Assembly: GCA_002355495.1 (NCBI GenBank)
Contig: AP017424.1
Span: 6,327,501-6,391,500, forward strand
Source of the DNA: Streptomyces laurentii
Lineage (GTDB): Bacteria > Actinomycetota > Actinomycetes > Streptomycetales > Streptomycetaceae
Length of the DNA: 64,000 bases
Direction: 5' to 3'
Shown here: positions 43,516 through 52,959 of the stretch, in pieces
Layout of the letters: each line of letters starts with the position of its first letter
How positions within the stretch are numbered: the stretch's first letter is position 1
Translations under genes and position numbers: made by a program
Notes under the pieces: model-generated
The model's input: only the letters and a program-made list of their open reading frames with translations
Database searches by the model: none
What the model was told of the DNA's origin: nothing

Positions 43516-45911
43516 CCCGGCCCACACGCACCGCGCCCGCGGGCACCCCCACCGGCCTCACCCAGAGCCACCACCGCGGCGGCGTCGGCGAGTCCACCCT
43601 GCGCCCCGACGGCACCCTGAAGGTCACCGGCGAGTTCGCGTACTCCTCCGACATGTGGCACGAGGACATGGTGTGGGGCCACACCCTGCGGTCCACCGTC
43701 GCGCACGCCGAGATCGTGTCGCTCGACATCACCGAGGCCGTCGCCACCCCCGGCGTGTACGCCGTTCTCACCTACGACGACCTGCCGGCCGACGTGAAGC
43801 ACTACGGCCTGGAGATCCGCGACACCCCGGTCCTCGCCCACGGCAAGGTGCGCCACCACGGCGAACCGGTCGCCCTGGTCGCCGCCGACCACCCCGAGAC
43901 CGCGCGCCGGGCCGCCGCCCGCATCCGGGTCGAGTACCGCGAACTGCCGCTGGTCACGGACGAGGCCTCCGCCACCGCCCCCGGAGCCCCGCTGATCCAC
44001 GAGCACCGCACCGACCACTACGCCGCGTACGTCCCGCACCCCAACATCCTGCACCGCCAGCCCATCGTGCGCGGCGACGTGGCGGCGGCGCGCGCACGGG
44101 CCGACGTGATCGTCGAGGGCGAGTACACCTTCGGCATGCAGGACCAGGCCTTCCTCGGCCCCGAGTCCGGCCTGGCGGTGCCCGCCGAGGACGGCGGCGT
44201 CGACCTCTACGTCGCCACCCAGTGGCTGCACGCCGACCTCGCCCAGATGGCCCCCGTCCTCGGCCTGCCCGAGGACAAGGTGCGGATGACGCTCGCCGGG
44301 GTCGGCGGCGCCTTCGGCGGCCGCGAGGACATCTCCATGCAGATCCACGCCTGCCTGCTCGCGCTGCGCACGGGCAAGCCCGTCAAGATGGTCTACGACC
44401 GCTTCGAGTCCTTCTTCGGCCACGTCCACCGCCACCCCGCGAAGCTGCGCTACGAGCACGGCGCCACCCGGGACGGCAAGCTCACCCACCTGACGTGCCG
44501 GATCGTGCTCGACGGCGGCGCGTACGCGTCGTCCTCCACGGCGGTCGTCGGCAACGCCGCCTCGCTGGGCGCCGGACCGTACGTCGTCGACGCCGTCGAC
44601 ATCGAGGCCCTCGCCCTCTACACCAACAACCCGCCCTGCGGCGCCATGCGCGGCTTCGGCGCGGTGCAGGCGTGCTTCGCGTACGAGGCGCAGATGGACA
44701 AGCTCGCGGCCCGGCTCGGCATGGACCCGGTGGAGTTCCGGCAGATCAACGCCATGGAGCAGGGTTCGCTCATGCCCACCGGCCAGCGCGTCGACTCCCC
44801 GGCACCGGTCGCCGAGCTGCTGCGCCGGGTCAAGGCCCGGCCGCTGCCGCCCGAGCGCCAGTGGGAGACCACCGAGGGCGCCGACGTCCGCCAGCTGCCC
44901 GGCGGCTTGTCCAACACCACCCACGGCGAGGGCGTGGTGCGAGGCGTCGGCTATGCCGTCGGCATCAAGAACGTCGGCTTCTCCGAGGGCTTCGACGACT
45001 ACTCCACCGCCCGGGTCCGCCTGGAGGTGGTCGGCGGCGAGGCCGTCGCCGTCGTCCACACGGCCATGGCCGAGGTCGGGCAGGGCGGCGTCACCATCCA
45101 GGCCCAGATCGCCCGTACCGAGCTCGGCGTCACCCAGGTCACCCTCCATCCGGCCGACACCCGGGTCGGGTCCGCCGGTTCGACGTCCGCCTCCCGGCAG
45201 ACGTACGTGACCGGCGGCGCGGTCAAGAACACCTGCGAGGCAGTCCGGGAGCGGGTCTTCGCCCTCGGCCGGCGCCGCTTCGGCGCGTACCACCCGGCGT
45301 GGGCGACCGCGGAACTGCGACTGGAGGGCGGCAAGGTCGTCACCGACGGCGGCGAGGTCCTGGCCCCGCTCGCCGACGTCCTCGGCGACGAGGCGATCGA
45401 CCTGGAACTGGTCCACCGGCACCGGCCGACCGAACCACTCGACCGGCGTACGGGGCAGGGCGACGGCCACCTCCAGTACTCCTTCGCCGCGCACCGCGCG
45501 GTCGTCGAGGTCGACACCGAGCTGGGCCTGGTCAAGGTCGTCGAACTGGCCTGCGCGCAGGACGTCGGCAAGGCGGTCAACCCGCTGTCCGTCGTCGGCC
45601 AGATCCAGGGCGGCACCACCCAGGGCCTGGGCGTGGCGGTCATGGAGGAGATCGTGATCGACCCGGCGACCGCGAAGGTGCGCAACCCGTCCTTCACCGA
45701 CTACCTCATCCCCACGATCCTCGACACGCCGACCATCCCGGTCGACGTGCTCGAACTCGCCGATCCCCACGCGCCGTACGGCCTGCGGGGCGTCGGCGAG
45801 GCGCCGACCCTGTCGTCGACCCCGGCCGTCCTCGCGGCGATCCGGGCGGCGACCGGGCTGGAACTGACGAAGACCCCGGTCCGGCCGGAGCACCTGACCG
45901 GCACGGCGTAG
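43512..45911 (+). CDS. Xanthine dehydrogenase molybdopterin-binding subunit
   Basis: 799 residues, the catalytic subunit (xanthine to uric acid). Mo-binding signatures: GGAFGGRED (about 270), PPCGAMRGFGAVQA (about 380), and near the C-terminus RGVGEAPTLSS (about 760), whose Glu is the catalytic base. The N-terminal Ald_Xan_dh a/b hammerhead spans 20-130. Together with the FAD and iron-sulfur subunits and XdhC downstream this is a complete purine hydroxylase system. Other substrates such as hypoxanthine are likely also used. Confidence 0.94.
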   Translation: MTRPTRTAPAGTPTGLTQSHHRGGVGESTLRPDGTLKVTGEFAYSSDMWHEDMVWGHTLRSTVAHAEIVSLDITEAVATPGVYAVLTYDDLPADVKHYGLEIRDTPVLAHGKVRHHGEPVALVAADHPETARRAAARIRVEYRELPLVTDEASATAPGAPLIHEHRTDHYAAYVPHPNILHRQPIVRGDVAAARARADVIVEGEYTFGMQDQAFLGPESGLAVPAEDGGVDLYVATQWLHADLAQMAPVLGLPEDKVRMTLAGVGGAFGGREDISMQIHACLLALRTGKPVKMVYDRFESFFGHVHRHPAKLRYEHGATRDGKLTHLTCRIVLDGGAYASSSTAVVGNAASLGAGPYVVDAVDIEALALYTNNPPCGAMRGFGAVQACFAYEAQMDKLAARLGMDPVEFRQINAMEQGSLMPTGQRVDSPAPVAELLRRVKARPLPPERQWETTEGADVRQLPGGLSNTTHGEGVVRGVGYAVGIKNVGFSEGFDDYSTARVRLEVVGGEAVAVVHTAMAEVGQGGVTIQAQIARTELGVTQVTLHPADTRVGSAGSTSASRQTYVTGGAVKNTCEAVRERVFALGRRRFGAYHPAWATAELRLEGGKVVTDGGEVLAPLADVLGDEAIDLELVHRHRPTEPLDRRTGQGDGHLQYSFAAHRAVVEVDTELGLVKVVELACAQDVGKAVNPLSVVGQIQGGTTQGLGVAVMEEIVIDPATAKVRNPSFTDYLIPTILDTPTIPVDVLELADPHAPYGLRGVGEAPTLSSTPAVLAAIRAATGLELTKTPVRPEHLTGTA

Positions 45912-46295
45912 GCCGTACGGGGGCGGGGCCCTCGGGTGGCGGTACGGGACGACAGCGGTGTGACACGCCGCACGGCCCGTACCGCCGCGCCCCCGGCCCC
46001 GCCCCGGTCCCCGCTCCCGGCGTGTCGCGCCGCCGCGGCCCGTATCGCCGTCCGTACCACCGTCCGTACCACCGTCCGCACCGCTCTCAGGCCGTGCCCA
46101 GGCCACGCAGAGGCCGTACCCGGAGCCCGACCTGACCGCGCGTCGACCGCTCGCCGACCGCGCCCCGACCGTGTCATCCCGTCCGTCTCGGGCCGTCCCC
46201 CGGGCCGTGCGACCCATCGGGCATCCCGCCTCCCGCACTTCCCGGACGATTTCGGAGATCCTTGCGGGTGCCCCCGAACCCTGGGAGACAGGCCC
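45912..46295. other. 384-bp region between xdh operon and purine permease
   Basis: No gene supported. It is rich in short CGTACC/CGTCCG repeats, including CCGTCCGTACCA units at 46049-46078. The stretch 46180-46290 is less repetitive and likely carries the promoter of the permease. ORFs crossing it are low-complexity Arg/Pro frames. Confidence 0.45.
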
Positions 46296-47762
46296 ATGAC
46301 CCACCCGTCAGTGGAGCCGGGGACCCCGGCGGAGGGCGCGGGCAGCGGCCCGCGCCACCCCGCCGACCAGTCCTGGCTCGACCGCTACTTCCACATCTCG
46401 GAGCGAGGTTCCTCGGTCGGGACCGAGCTTCGCGGCGGCGTCACCACCTTCATGGCGATGGCGTACATCCTCCTGCTCAACCCCCTGATCCTGTCCGGCA
46501 AGGACATCGACGGCCATGTCCTCGGCCAGCCCGCGCTCATCACCGCCACGGCCCTGTGCGCGTCCGCCACCACCCTGCTGATGGGCCTGTGGGGCAAGGT
46601 CCCGCTGGCCCTCGCCGCCGGGCTCAGCGTCTCCGGTGTGATGGCCTCGCAGGTCGTCCCCGTCATGACGTGGCCGCAGGCCATGGGCATGGCGGTGGCG
46701 TACGGCGCGGTGATCTGCCTGCTGGTCGTCACCGGCCTGCGCGAGATGATCATGAACGCGATCCCGCTCGGCCTGAAACACGCCATCACCATCGGCATCG
46801 GCCTGTTCATCACGATCATCGGCTTCGTGAAGGCCGGCTTCGTGCACGAGAACCCGGCCCCGGGCGGCGGCCCCGTCACCCTCGGTCCGAACGGGCAGCT
46901 CGAAGGCTGGCCCGTCCTCATCTTCGCGATCACCCTGCTGCTCATTTTCGCGCTGCAGGCCCGCGAGATCCCCGGCGCCATCCTCATCGGCATCATCGTG
47001 GGCACCGGACTCGCCGTCCTGCTCAACGCCGTCGTGAACATCCCCGACAAGGAGTGGTTCGCCGGCCCGCCCGTCCTGCACGGCGGCGCCGTCTCCATGC
47101 CGGACTTCTCGCTCCTCGGCAACGTGACCTTCCGGGGCTGGGGCGACGTCGGCTATCTCACCATCACGATGATCGTCTTCACCCTGGTGCTGGCGGGCTT
47201 CTTCGACGCCATGGCGACCATCCTCGGCGTCGGTACGGAGGCCGAACTCGCCGACGCGCAGGGCCGGATGCCCGGTCTGTCCAAGGCCCTGTTCATCGAC
47301 GGCGCCGGCGGCGTCATCGGCGGCGTGGGCAGCGCCTCCGGCCAGACCGTGTTCGTGGAGTCCGCCACCGGCGTCGGCGAGGGCGCCCGCACCGGCCTCG
47401 CCGCCGTGATCACCGGCGGACTGTTCGCGCTGTGCCTGTTCTTCACCCCCCTGACGGCGATCGTGCCGCAGGAGGTCGCCGCCGCGGCCCTGGTCGTCAT
47501 CGGCTCGATGATGATGCAGAACGCCAAACACGTGGACTGGCACGACCGTTCGGTCGCGATCCCGGTCTTCCTCACCGTGGTCCTGATGCCCTTCACGTAC
47601 ACCATCACCGCGGGTGTCGCGGCCGGCATCATCTCGTCGACCGTCATCCGGACCGTGCAGGGCCGGGCCCGGGAGGTCGGCGGCCTGATGTGGGCGCTGA
47701 CCGTCGTGTTCGTGGTCTACTTCGCGATCCATCCGATCGAGAGCTGGCTGGGCGTCGGCTGA
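46296..47762 (+). CDS. NCS2/AzgA-type purine permease (hypoxanthine/guanine/adenine)
   Basis: 488 residues, 12-14 membrane helices. N-terminus FHISERGSSVGTELRGGVTTFMAMAYILLLNP (landmarks RGGVTTFMAMAYILL) is typical of AzgA-like NCS2 carriers; GVGTEAELADAQGRMPG and SASGQTVFVESATGVGEGARTGLAA carry the family signatures. H+-coupled uptake of purine bases feeding the xanthine dehydrogenase encoded just upstream. ATG 46296 is preceded by GGGAGA. Confidence 0.93.
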   Translation: MTHPSVEPGTPAEGAGSGPRHPADQSWLDRYFHISERGSSVGTELRGGVTTFMAMAYILLLNPLILSGKDIDGHVLGQPALITATALCASATTLLMGLWGKVPLALAAGLSVSGVMASQVVPVMTWPQAMGMAVAYGAVICLLVVTGLREMIMNAIPLGLKHAITIGIGLFITIIGFVKAGFVHENPAPGGGPVTLGPNGQLEGWPVLIFAITLLLIFALQAREIPGAILIGIIVGTGLAVLLNAVVNIPDKEWFAGPPVLHGGAVSMPDFSLLGNVTFRGWGDVGYLTITMIVFTLVLAGFFDAMATILGVGTEAELADAQGRMPGLSKALFIDGAGGVIGGVGSASGQTVFVESATGVGEGARTGLAAVITGGLFALCLFFTPLTAIVPQEVAAAALVVIGSMMMQNAKHVDWHDRSVAIPVFLTVVLMPFTYTITAGVAAGIISSTVIRTVQGRAREVGGLMWALTVVFVVYFAIHPIESWLGVG

Positions 47763-47908
47763 CGGCCGTACCCGGACCCGCACGGACCATATGGACCGTA
47801 TGGACCCGCGCGAACCCGCGCGAACCCGCATGAACCCGTGTGGACCTACGTGGTGCCGTACGGGTCCCCGCGCCGGCGCCCCATCCCGAGGACCCGAGGA
47901 GTGACGAG

Positions 47909-49057
47909 ATGCTGGACATCGCCGAGGAGCTGCACCGATGGATCGCGCGGGGACGCGACGCCGCCGTCGCCACCGTCGTGGCCGTCGGCGGCAGCGCGCC
48001 CCGGCAGCCCGGTGCCGCGCTCGCCGTGGACCGCGACGGCACGGCGATCGGGTCGGTGTCCGGCGGGTGCGTGGAGGGCGCCGTCTACGAGCTGTGCCGG
48101 CAGGCGATCGAGGACGGCCGCAGCGTCGTCGAACGCTTCGGCTACAGCGACGAGGACGCCTTCGCCGTCGGCCTGACCTGCGGCGGCGTCATCGACATCC
48201 TCGTCACCCCGCTCCGCGGCCCGGTCCTGGCCGAGGCGCTCGAAGCCGCCGCCGCGGGGCTGGCGGCGGCCCTTGCCCGGATCGTCGCCGGGCCGCGGGA
48301 GATGCTGGGCCGGGCGATGCTGGTACGCCCCGACGGCAGCGTCGAGGGCGGCTTCGGCGGCCACCCCGACCTGGACCGCACCGTCGCCGGCGAGGCGCGC
48401 GCGATGCTGGACGCGGGCCGCACGGGCACCGTGGAGATCGGCGCGGACGGCAGCCGCTGCGGGGAGCCGGTCACCGTCCTCGTGGAGTCCTCCGTCCCCG
48501 CCCCGCGCATGATCGTGTTCGGGGCCGTCGACTTCGCGGCCGCGCTGGTGAAGGTCGGCGTGTTCCTCGGCTACCACGTGACCGTCTGTGACGCCCGCCC
48601 CGTCTTCGCGACCCGGGCCCGCTTCCCGGACGCGGACGAGATCGTCGTCGACTGGCCGCACCGCTACCTGGAGTCGACCGAGGTCGACGCGCGCACCGTG
48701 CTGTGCGTGCTCACCCACGACGCCAAGTTCGACGTGCCGCTACTGCAGGCCGCGTTCCGGCTCCCCGTCGCCTACATCGGCGCGATGGGCTCCCGGCGCA
48801 CCCACGAGGACCGGGAGCGGCAGCTGCGCGAGGCCGGGGTCACCGAGGCCGAACTCGCCCGGCTGCGCTCGCCGATAGGGCTCGACCTCGGGGCCCGTAC
48901 GCCCGAGGAGACGGCCCTGTCCATCGCCGCCGAGATCGTCGCCGCCCGGCGCGGCGGCAGCGGGGCCGCCCTCACCGGCGCGGACACCCCGATCCACCAC
49001 GACCTCCCGCCGGCCCTCCCGGGGCCCGCCGCCAACTCCTCGGATCCGTCCGCTTGA
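47909..49057 (+). CDS. XdhC/CoxI-family molybdenum cofactor insertion protein
   Basis: 382 residues. N-terminal XdhC domain (ATVVAVGGSAPRQPGAALAVD, GLTCGGVIDILV with the conserved Cys), and C-terminal Rossmann domain (YHVTVCDARPVFATRARFPDAD, VAYIGAMGSRRT). XdhC binds and modifies molybdenum cofactor before insertion into xanthine dehydrogenase. ATG 47909 is preceded by GAGGAGTGA. The last 30 residues are unstructured. Placed after the permease in the same purine locus. Confidence 0.93.
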   Translation: MLDIAEELHRWIARGRDAAVATVVAVGGSAPRQPGAALAVDRDGTAIGSVSGGCVEGAVYELCRQAIEDGRSVVERFGYSDEDAFAVGLTCGGVIDILVTPLRGPVLAEALEAAAAGLAAALARIVAGPREMLGRAMLVRPDGSVEGGFGGHPDLDRTVAGEARAMLDAGRTGTVEIGADGSRCGEPVTVLVESSVPAPRMIVFGAVDFAAALVKVGVFLGYHVTVCDARPVFATRARFPDADEIVVDWPHRYLESTEVDARTVLCVLTHDAKFDVPLLQAAFRLPVAYIGAMGSRRTHEDRERQLREAGVTEAELARLRSPIGLDLGARTPEETALSIAAEIVAARRGGSGAALTGADTPIHHDLPPALPGPAANSSDPSA

Positions 49058-49090
49058 GTCTCCCGCCGGGGGAGACGCCACAGTGGGGCC

Positions 49091-49992
49091 ATGGACAGCC
49101 TTCTCCCCATCGGCGAACTGGCCCGGCGCACCGGCCTGTCGGTCAAGACGATCCGTGCCTGGTCCGACGCCGGTCTCGTGCCCCCGGACGCCCGCACCCC
49201 GGCCGGATACCGCCGCTACGGCGCCGAGGCCGCCGCCCGCCTCGAACTCATCGGCACTCTGCGTGAGTTGGGCCTCGACCGGGCGGCCATCCGGGCCGTG
49301 CTGGCGCGCGAGTCGAGCCCGGCCGAGGCCGCGGCGGGGTCCACGCCGAGGCCCTGGAAGTGGAGATCCGGGCGCTGCGCCGGCGCCAGGCGGTCCTGAC
49401 CATCGCCGCCCGGCGCGGGTCCGACGCCACCGAACTGGCCCTGCTGCACCGGCTCGCCGTGCTCAGCGTCGAGGAACAGGATCACCTGGTAAGGGACTTC
49501 GTCGAAGCGGTCTTCGGTAACGGCCTTCGGGCGCCCTGGACGGCGGGAGTCGTCCACAGCCTCACCCCCGAACTCCCTGCCGACGCCGACCGGGAGCGGA
49601 TCGAAGCCTGGATCGAGTGGGCCGAGCTGGCGCGGGACCCGGAGTTCCGGGCGCTGCTGCGGACGATGGCCGAGGAGTACGAGGCGGGGCGGGCCGCCGA
49701 CGGACCGCCGCGCCCCGATCCGGTGGCCCGGGTCCGTACGGCGGTGGCCCCGGCGCTCGCCGCCGGGCTCGCGCCCGGCGATTCCGGCGCCGCGCCGGTG
49801 GTCGCGGCCGTGCTCGCGTGCGGCGAGGCGGGCACCCTGCTCGCCCGCCTGGAGGGCATGGACGACCCCCGCCGCGACCGCCACCAGGAACTGCTCGCCC
49901 GGATCAACGGCTGGCCGCCGCCCGAACCGCTGGCCCCGGTGCTCGCCTGGGCGATCGAGGCGCTGCGTCAGAGCGCGAGCGTGCGGAAGTGA
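49091..49992 (+). pseudogene. MerR-family regulator split by a frameshift
   Basis: The first frame (49091-49399) encodes a normal MerR head: LLPIGELARRTGLSVKTIRAWSDAGLVPP and AGYRRYGAEAAARLELIGTLRELG. At about 49335, inside GCGGCGGGGTCC, the frame slips; the second frame continues as VHAEALEVEIRALRRRQAVL and a full C-terminal effector domain of about 210 residues to 49992. One base change would restore a 300-residue regulator. It may be a sequencing error or a recent loss. Confidence 0.8.
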
Positions 49993-50207
49993 GCGCAGGC
50001 CGCCGATTCGGTGGGGTGGCGCCCGACCGGGTGGTGCGCGCCGCGCTCGTACACCCCGGTCTCCCAGCCGGAGCCGTCGGGCGCGCGGCGGAGGTAGACG
50101 AAGTCCGGTGGTGTGGGCGCCGGTTCGTGGACGTCCTCGATCCAGTACCGCCCGTCGGGCACCCCGGCGTCCCGGAGCGCCCGCGCGAGTCCGCGCCGGT
50201 CCTTCAC
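49968..50207 (-). CDS. 79-residue protein coupled to the TNT toxin; candidate immunity protein
   Basis: Starts GTG (KDRRGLARALRDAGVPDG), overlapping the toxin stop (GTGA). Contains YWIEDVHEP, DFVYLRRAPDGSGWETGVYERG and ends HFRTLAL. Not recognised as a named family. Its small size, acidic character and coupling directly after a secreted TNT toxin are the features expected of an immunity protein, but the product has no visible signal peptide, so it would act in the cytoplasm. The 3' end overlaps the convergent MerR gene by 25 bases. Confidence 0.7.
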   Translation of the reverse strand: MKDRRGLARALRDAGVPDGRYWIEDVHEPAPTPPDFVYLRRAPDGSGWETGVYERGAHHPVGRHPTESAACAHFRTLAL

Positions 50208-50908
50208 GCCGGAACGCGGGCCAAGTAGCCGTTGTCCAGCAGCCACTTGACGTTGAGCCGCTGCCCCTCGCCCGGGTTCAGGAAGGCCGGGTCGAGCTTG
50301 ATCTGACGGCCGCCGCCCGGCTGGTCGAACCAGGGCGCGATGGAGCCCTCCCAGACGACGAAGCTCCGGGTCACCTCGTACACGCGATAGTCGCAAGGGT
50401 AGGCGGGCTCACGGGTGTTGAGGTTCTGCGGCGGCAGCGCCCGCTTCGCGTAGGCGTCGCCGGCCGGGGCGAGGTAGCCGCCGTATTCCGAGCCGAAGCG
50501 GTCGAGCCGCTCGCCCTCGGCGAGCGTCTCGGGGGCCTTGTCGACCTGGCCGTTGACCTCGGCGAAGCCGTCGTTCGGCGGGTACTTCCAGCCACCGGTG
50601 TCGGCCGGGCCCTCCCAGTACTTCTTGAGGAAGTCGGCGGACGACAGCCGGCCGGTGCGGTGGTAGCCGCGCAGCAGCGGGCCCACCTGCTCCCGTGCCT
50701 TCCGGGGCAGGTGCCGCGGGCCGAGCCGCTGGTCGCTCTCGAACTCGCCGGTGCACTGCGCGGGTGCGGCGGTGTCGGGCCGGGGTGACGGCAGCGGGTC
50801 CGCCGGGCTGGCCTCGGCCGTCGCCGGGACGGCGGTGGCGAGGACGGCGGCGGCGCCGAGCCCGGCGAGGACGGCACGGATCCGGGCGGCCGTACGGGTG
50901 CGTTCCAC
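50204..50908 (-). CDS. Secreted TNT-domain protein (predicted NAD+ glycohydrolase toxin)
   Basis: 234 residues. Signal peptide (RIRAVLAGLGAAAVLATAVP...AEA), then a linker with several Arg/Pro, and a C-terminal TNT domain (about 120-234) as in the Mycobacterium tuberculosis necrotizing toxin: WKYPPNDGF, LDRFGSEYGGYLAPAGDAYA, YRVYEVTRSF, WEGSIAPWFDQPGGGRQ. TNT domains hydrolyse NAD(P)+. GTG 50908 has AAGGAG eight bases upstream. Unlike most TNT toxins it has no large delivery domain, so it appears to be a free secreted protein. Confidence 0.88.
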   Translation of the reverse strand: MERTRTAARIRAVLAGLGAAAVLATAVPATAEASPADPLPSPRPDTAAPAQCTGEFESDQRLGPRHLPRKAREQVGPLLRGYHRTGRLSSADFLKKYWEGPADTGGWKYPPNDGFAEVNGQVDKAPETLAEGERLDRFGSEYGGYLAPAGDAYAKRALPPQNLNTREPAYPCDYRVYEVTRSFVVWEGSIAPWFDQPGGGRQIKLDPAFLNPGEGQRLNVKWLLDNGYLARVPA

Positions 50909-51042
50909 GCGGAGATCTCCTTGCGGCGGGGGCGGGGTGCGCGGCACAAGGTAGTCGAACGTACGCTCACGGTGACCGGGTTGCGGTGTGAACCGGCCAG
51001 AATCGGCAGGGGGTTGTCGTGCGTCGGCGGGCGGCCCGCTGA

Positions 51043-51645
51043 TCAGGCCTTGCGCAGCGCGTTGAGCAGGAGCTCGGACAGTTGCTCGTACGCGGCGGCG
51101 TCGGCGAGTCCGGTGGCGGCGGCCACCTGCCGCCGCTGGATGCGGACCATGACGGAGGCGATCACGTCGGCGGCGAAGGCCACGTGGACCTCGCGGAACA
51201 CCCCGGCCGTCACGCCCTCCTCGATGAGCTGCTGCACCCGGCCGGCGGCGGCGCGGGTGTTGCGCTCGTAGACCTCGGCAGCCGGCTCGAAGGCGGCCAC
51301 GTCGTCGAAGAACCGCGGGGAGACCGGGGCGAGTTCGGCGGAGACCGCGCGCAGATAGGCGGCCAGCCGCCCGGCGGGGTCGGACTCGGCGGAGACGGCC
51401 GCCTCGACCCGTCCGGTGGCGCGCCGGAAGAAGTGCACCACGGCGGCCCGGACCAGCTGCTCCTTGCTGCCCGCGAGGCCGTAGAGGGTGCGCTTGGAGC
51501 AGTGCAGCCGGGCGGCCAGGTCGTCCAGGGTGAACCGGGCGAAGCCCTCGTCGACCAGTAGCGCCACCAGCTCCTCGAACAGCTCGGTGCGGCGGGCGGC
51601 GCCGCGCCCCGTGTGGCGGGGGCCGGCGGCCGGGGTCTCGATCAC
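51043..51645 (-). CDS. TetR-family transcriptional repressor
   Basis: 200 residues. N-terminal TetR helix-turn-helix: LFEELVALLVDEGFARFTLDDLAARLHCSKRTLYGLAGSKEQLV (landmarks FTLDDLAARLHCSKRTLYG). The C-terminal helical domain carries the ligand pocket and is not classifiable by eye. Divergent from the acyl-CoA dehydrogenase with a GGTAC-N4-GTACC dyad between them, so it probably controls that gene, with an acyl-CoA or fatty acid as ligand. Confidence 0.9.
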   Translation of the reverse strand: MIETPAAGPRHTGRGAARRTELFEELVALLVDEGFARFTLDDLAARLHCSKRTLYGLAGSKEQLVRAAVVHFFRRATGRVEAAVSAESDPAGRLAAYLRAVSAELAPVSPRFFDDVAAFEPAAEVYERNTRAAAGRVQQLIEEGVTAGVFREVHVAFAADVIASVMVRIQRRQVAAATGLADAAAYEQLSELLLNALRKA

Positions 51646-51710
51646 CTGACCAGTATGCCGGTCGCGCAGGTCGGGGGGTTACGGGGAGATCCTTCTGCGC
51701 TACGCTGACC

Positions 51711-51724
51711 GGTACTGACGTACC
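51711..51724. promoter_or_regulatory. Candidate TetR operator
   Basis: GGTAC-TGAC-GTACC, a perfect 5-bp inverted repeat, lying in the 129-bp gap between the TetR gene and the acyl-CoA dehydrogenase. A related CGGTACCG occurs 10 bases downstream. Confidence 0.5.
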
Positions 51725-51774
51725 CCTCTCGGTACCGTTTCGTAGCTCACCCTCTGCGCCGTGATGGAGTCGCC

Positions 51775-52929
51775 ATGGACGTCGACCGCCTGCTTCCCAC
51801 CCCCGAGGCGGCGGACCTCCTCGCTCTCGCGCGGGAGATCGCCGACAAGGAGCTGGCCCCGCGCGTGGACGCCCACGAGGCCGCGGAGACGTACCCCGAG
51901 GGCCTCTTCGCGACCCTCGGCCGGGCCGGGCTGCTCGGCCTCGCGTACCCCGAGGAGCACGGCGGCGGTGGCCAGCCGTACGAGGTCTACCTCCAGGTCC
52001 TGGAGGAGCTGGCGGCACGCTGGGCCGCGGTCGCCGTCGCCACCAGCGTCCACACCCTCGCCTGCCACCCGCTGTACGCCTTCGGCACAGCGGAGCAGAA
52101 GGAGCGCTGGCTGCCCGGGATGCTCGAAGGCCGGCGGATCGGCGGCTACAGCCTCTCCGAGCCGCAGGCCGGCTCCGACGCCGCCTCGCTCAGCTGCAAG
52201 GCGGAGGCGACCGCGGACGGCACCGCGTACCGGATCACCGGCACCAAGGCCTGGATCACCCATGGCGGCAAGGCCGACTTCTACTCCCTCTTCGCCCGCA
52301 CCGGCGCCGGCAACCGCGGCGTCTCCTGCTTCCTCGCCCCCGGCGCCACCGAGGGCCTGAGCTTCGGGAAGCCCGAGCGCAAGATGGGCCTCCAGGCCGT
52401 GCCCACCACCTCCGCCTACTGGGACGGCGCCCTCGTCGACGCCGACCGGCGCATCGGCTCCGAGGGCCAGGGCCTCCAGATCGCCTTCAGTGCCCTCGAC
52501 TCCGGCCGGCTCGGCATCGCCGCCTGCGCCACCGGCGTCGCCCAGGCCGCGCTGAGCGCCGCCGTCGCCTACGCCAACGAGCGCACCACCTTCGGCCGGA
52601 AGATCATCGACCACCAGGGCCTCGGCTTCCTCCTCGCCGACATGGCCGCCGCCGTCGACGCGGCCCGCGCCACCTACCTCGACGCCGCCCGCCGCCGCGA
52701 CCTCGGCCGCCCCTTCAGCCGCCAGGCCAGCGCGGCCAAGCTCATCGCCACCGACGCCGCGATGAAGGTCACCACGGACGCGGTCCAGGTCCTCGGCGGA
52801 TACGGCTACACCCGCGACTTCCCGGTGGAGCGCTACATGCGCGAAGCCAAGATCATGCAGATCTTCGAGGGCACCAACCAGATCCAGCGCCTGGTCATCA
52901 GCCGCGGGCTGATCACCACGGAGAAGTAG
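51775..52929 (+). CDS. Acyl-CoA dehydrogenase, 3' end used as integration target
   Basis: 384 residues. FAD-dependent alpha,beta-dehydrogenation of acyl-CoA. Family motifs: SEPQAGSDAASLSCKAE (FAD/substrate), ITGTKAWITHGGKADFY, PERKMGLQAVPTTSAYWDG, and the C-terminal VLGGYGYTRDFPVERYMREAKI followed by IFEGTNQIQRLVISR (landmarks YTRDFPVERYMREAK and IFEGTNQIQRL). The last 78 bases of this gene also occur, with four silent changes, at 63786-63865. The gene is complete; its 3' end is thought to be the recombination product with element DNA. Confidence 0.94.
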   Translation: MDVDRLLPTPEAADLLALAREIADKELAPRVDAHEAAETYPEGLFATLGRAGLLGLAYPEEHGGGGQPYEVYLQVLEELAARWAAVAVATSVHTLACHPLYAFGTAEQKERWLPGMLEGRRIGGYSLSEPQAGSDAASLSCKAEATADGTAYRITGTKAWITHGGKADFYSLFARTGAGNRGVSCFLAPGATEGLSFGKPERKMGLQAVPTTSAYWDGALVDADRRIGSEGQGLQIAFSALDSGRLGIAACATGVAQAALSAAVAYANERTTFGRKIIDHQGLGFLLADMAAAVDAARATYLDAARRRDLGRPFSRQASAAKLIATDAAMKVTTDAVQVLGGYGYTRDFPVERYMREAKIMQIFEGTNQIQRLVISRGLITTEK

Positions 52930-52930
52930 C
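52851..52930 (+). repeat. Left attachment site (attL), 80-bp repeat
   Basis: The last 80 bases of the acyl-CoA dehydrogenase coding region including the stop. It matches 63786-63865 at 76 of 80 positions; the four differences are silent third-position changes (GGC/GGG, ACC/ACG, AAC/AAT, GTC/GTG). The longest exact shared run is 33 bases, ATCAGCCGCGGG...GAGAAGTAG. Confidence 0.88.
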
Positions 52931-52959
52931 AGGCCGCTGGGGGTTAAGGGGAGCGTGGC

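Noticed and set aside
46040..46090. CGTCCGTACCA repeats as an operator array
   Set aside because: Irregular low-complexity text without dyad symmetry; likely neutral expansion.
42738..46304. A 1188-codon open frame antisense to the xanthine dehydrogenase genes
   Set aside because: Shadow of the three overlapping subunit genes, with no domain and no ribosome site.
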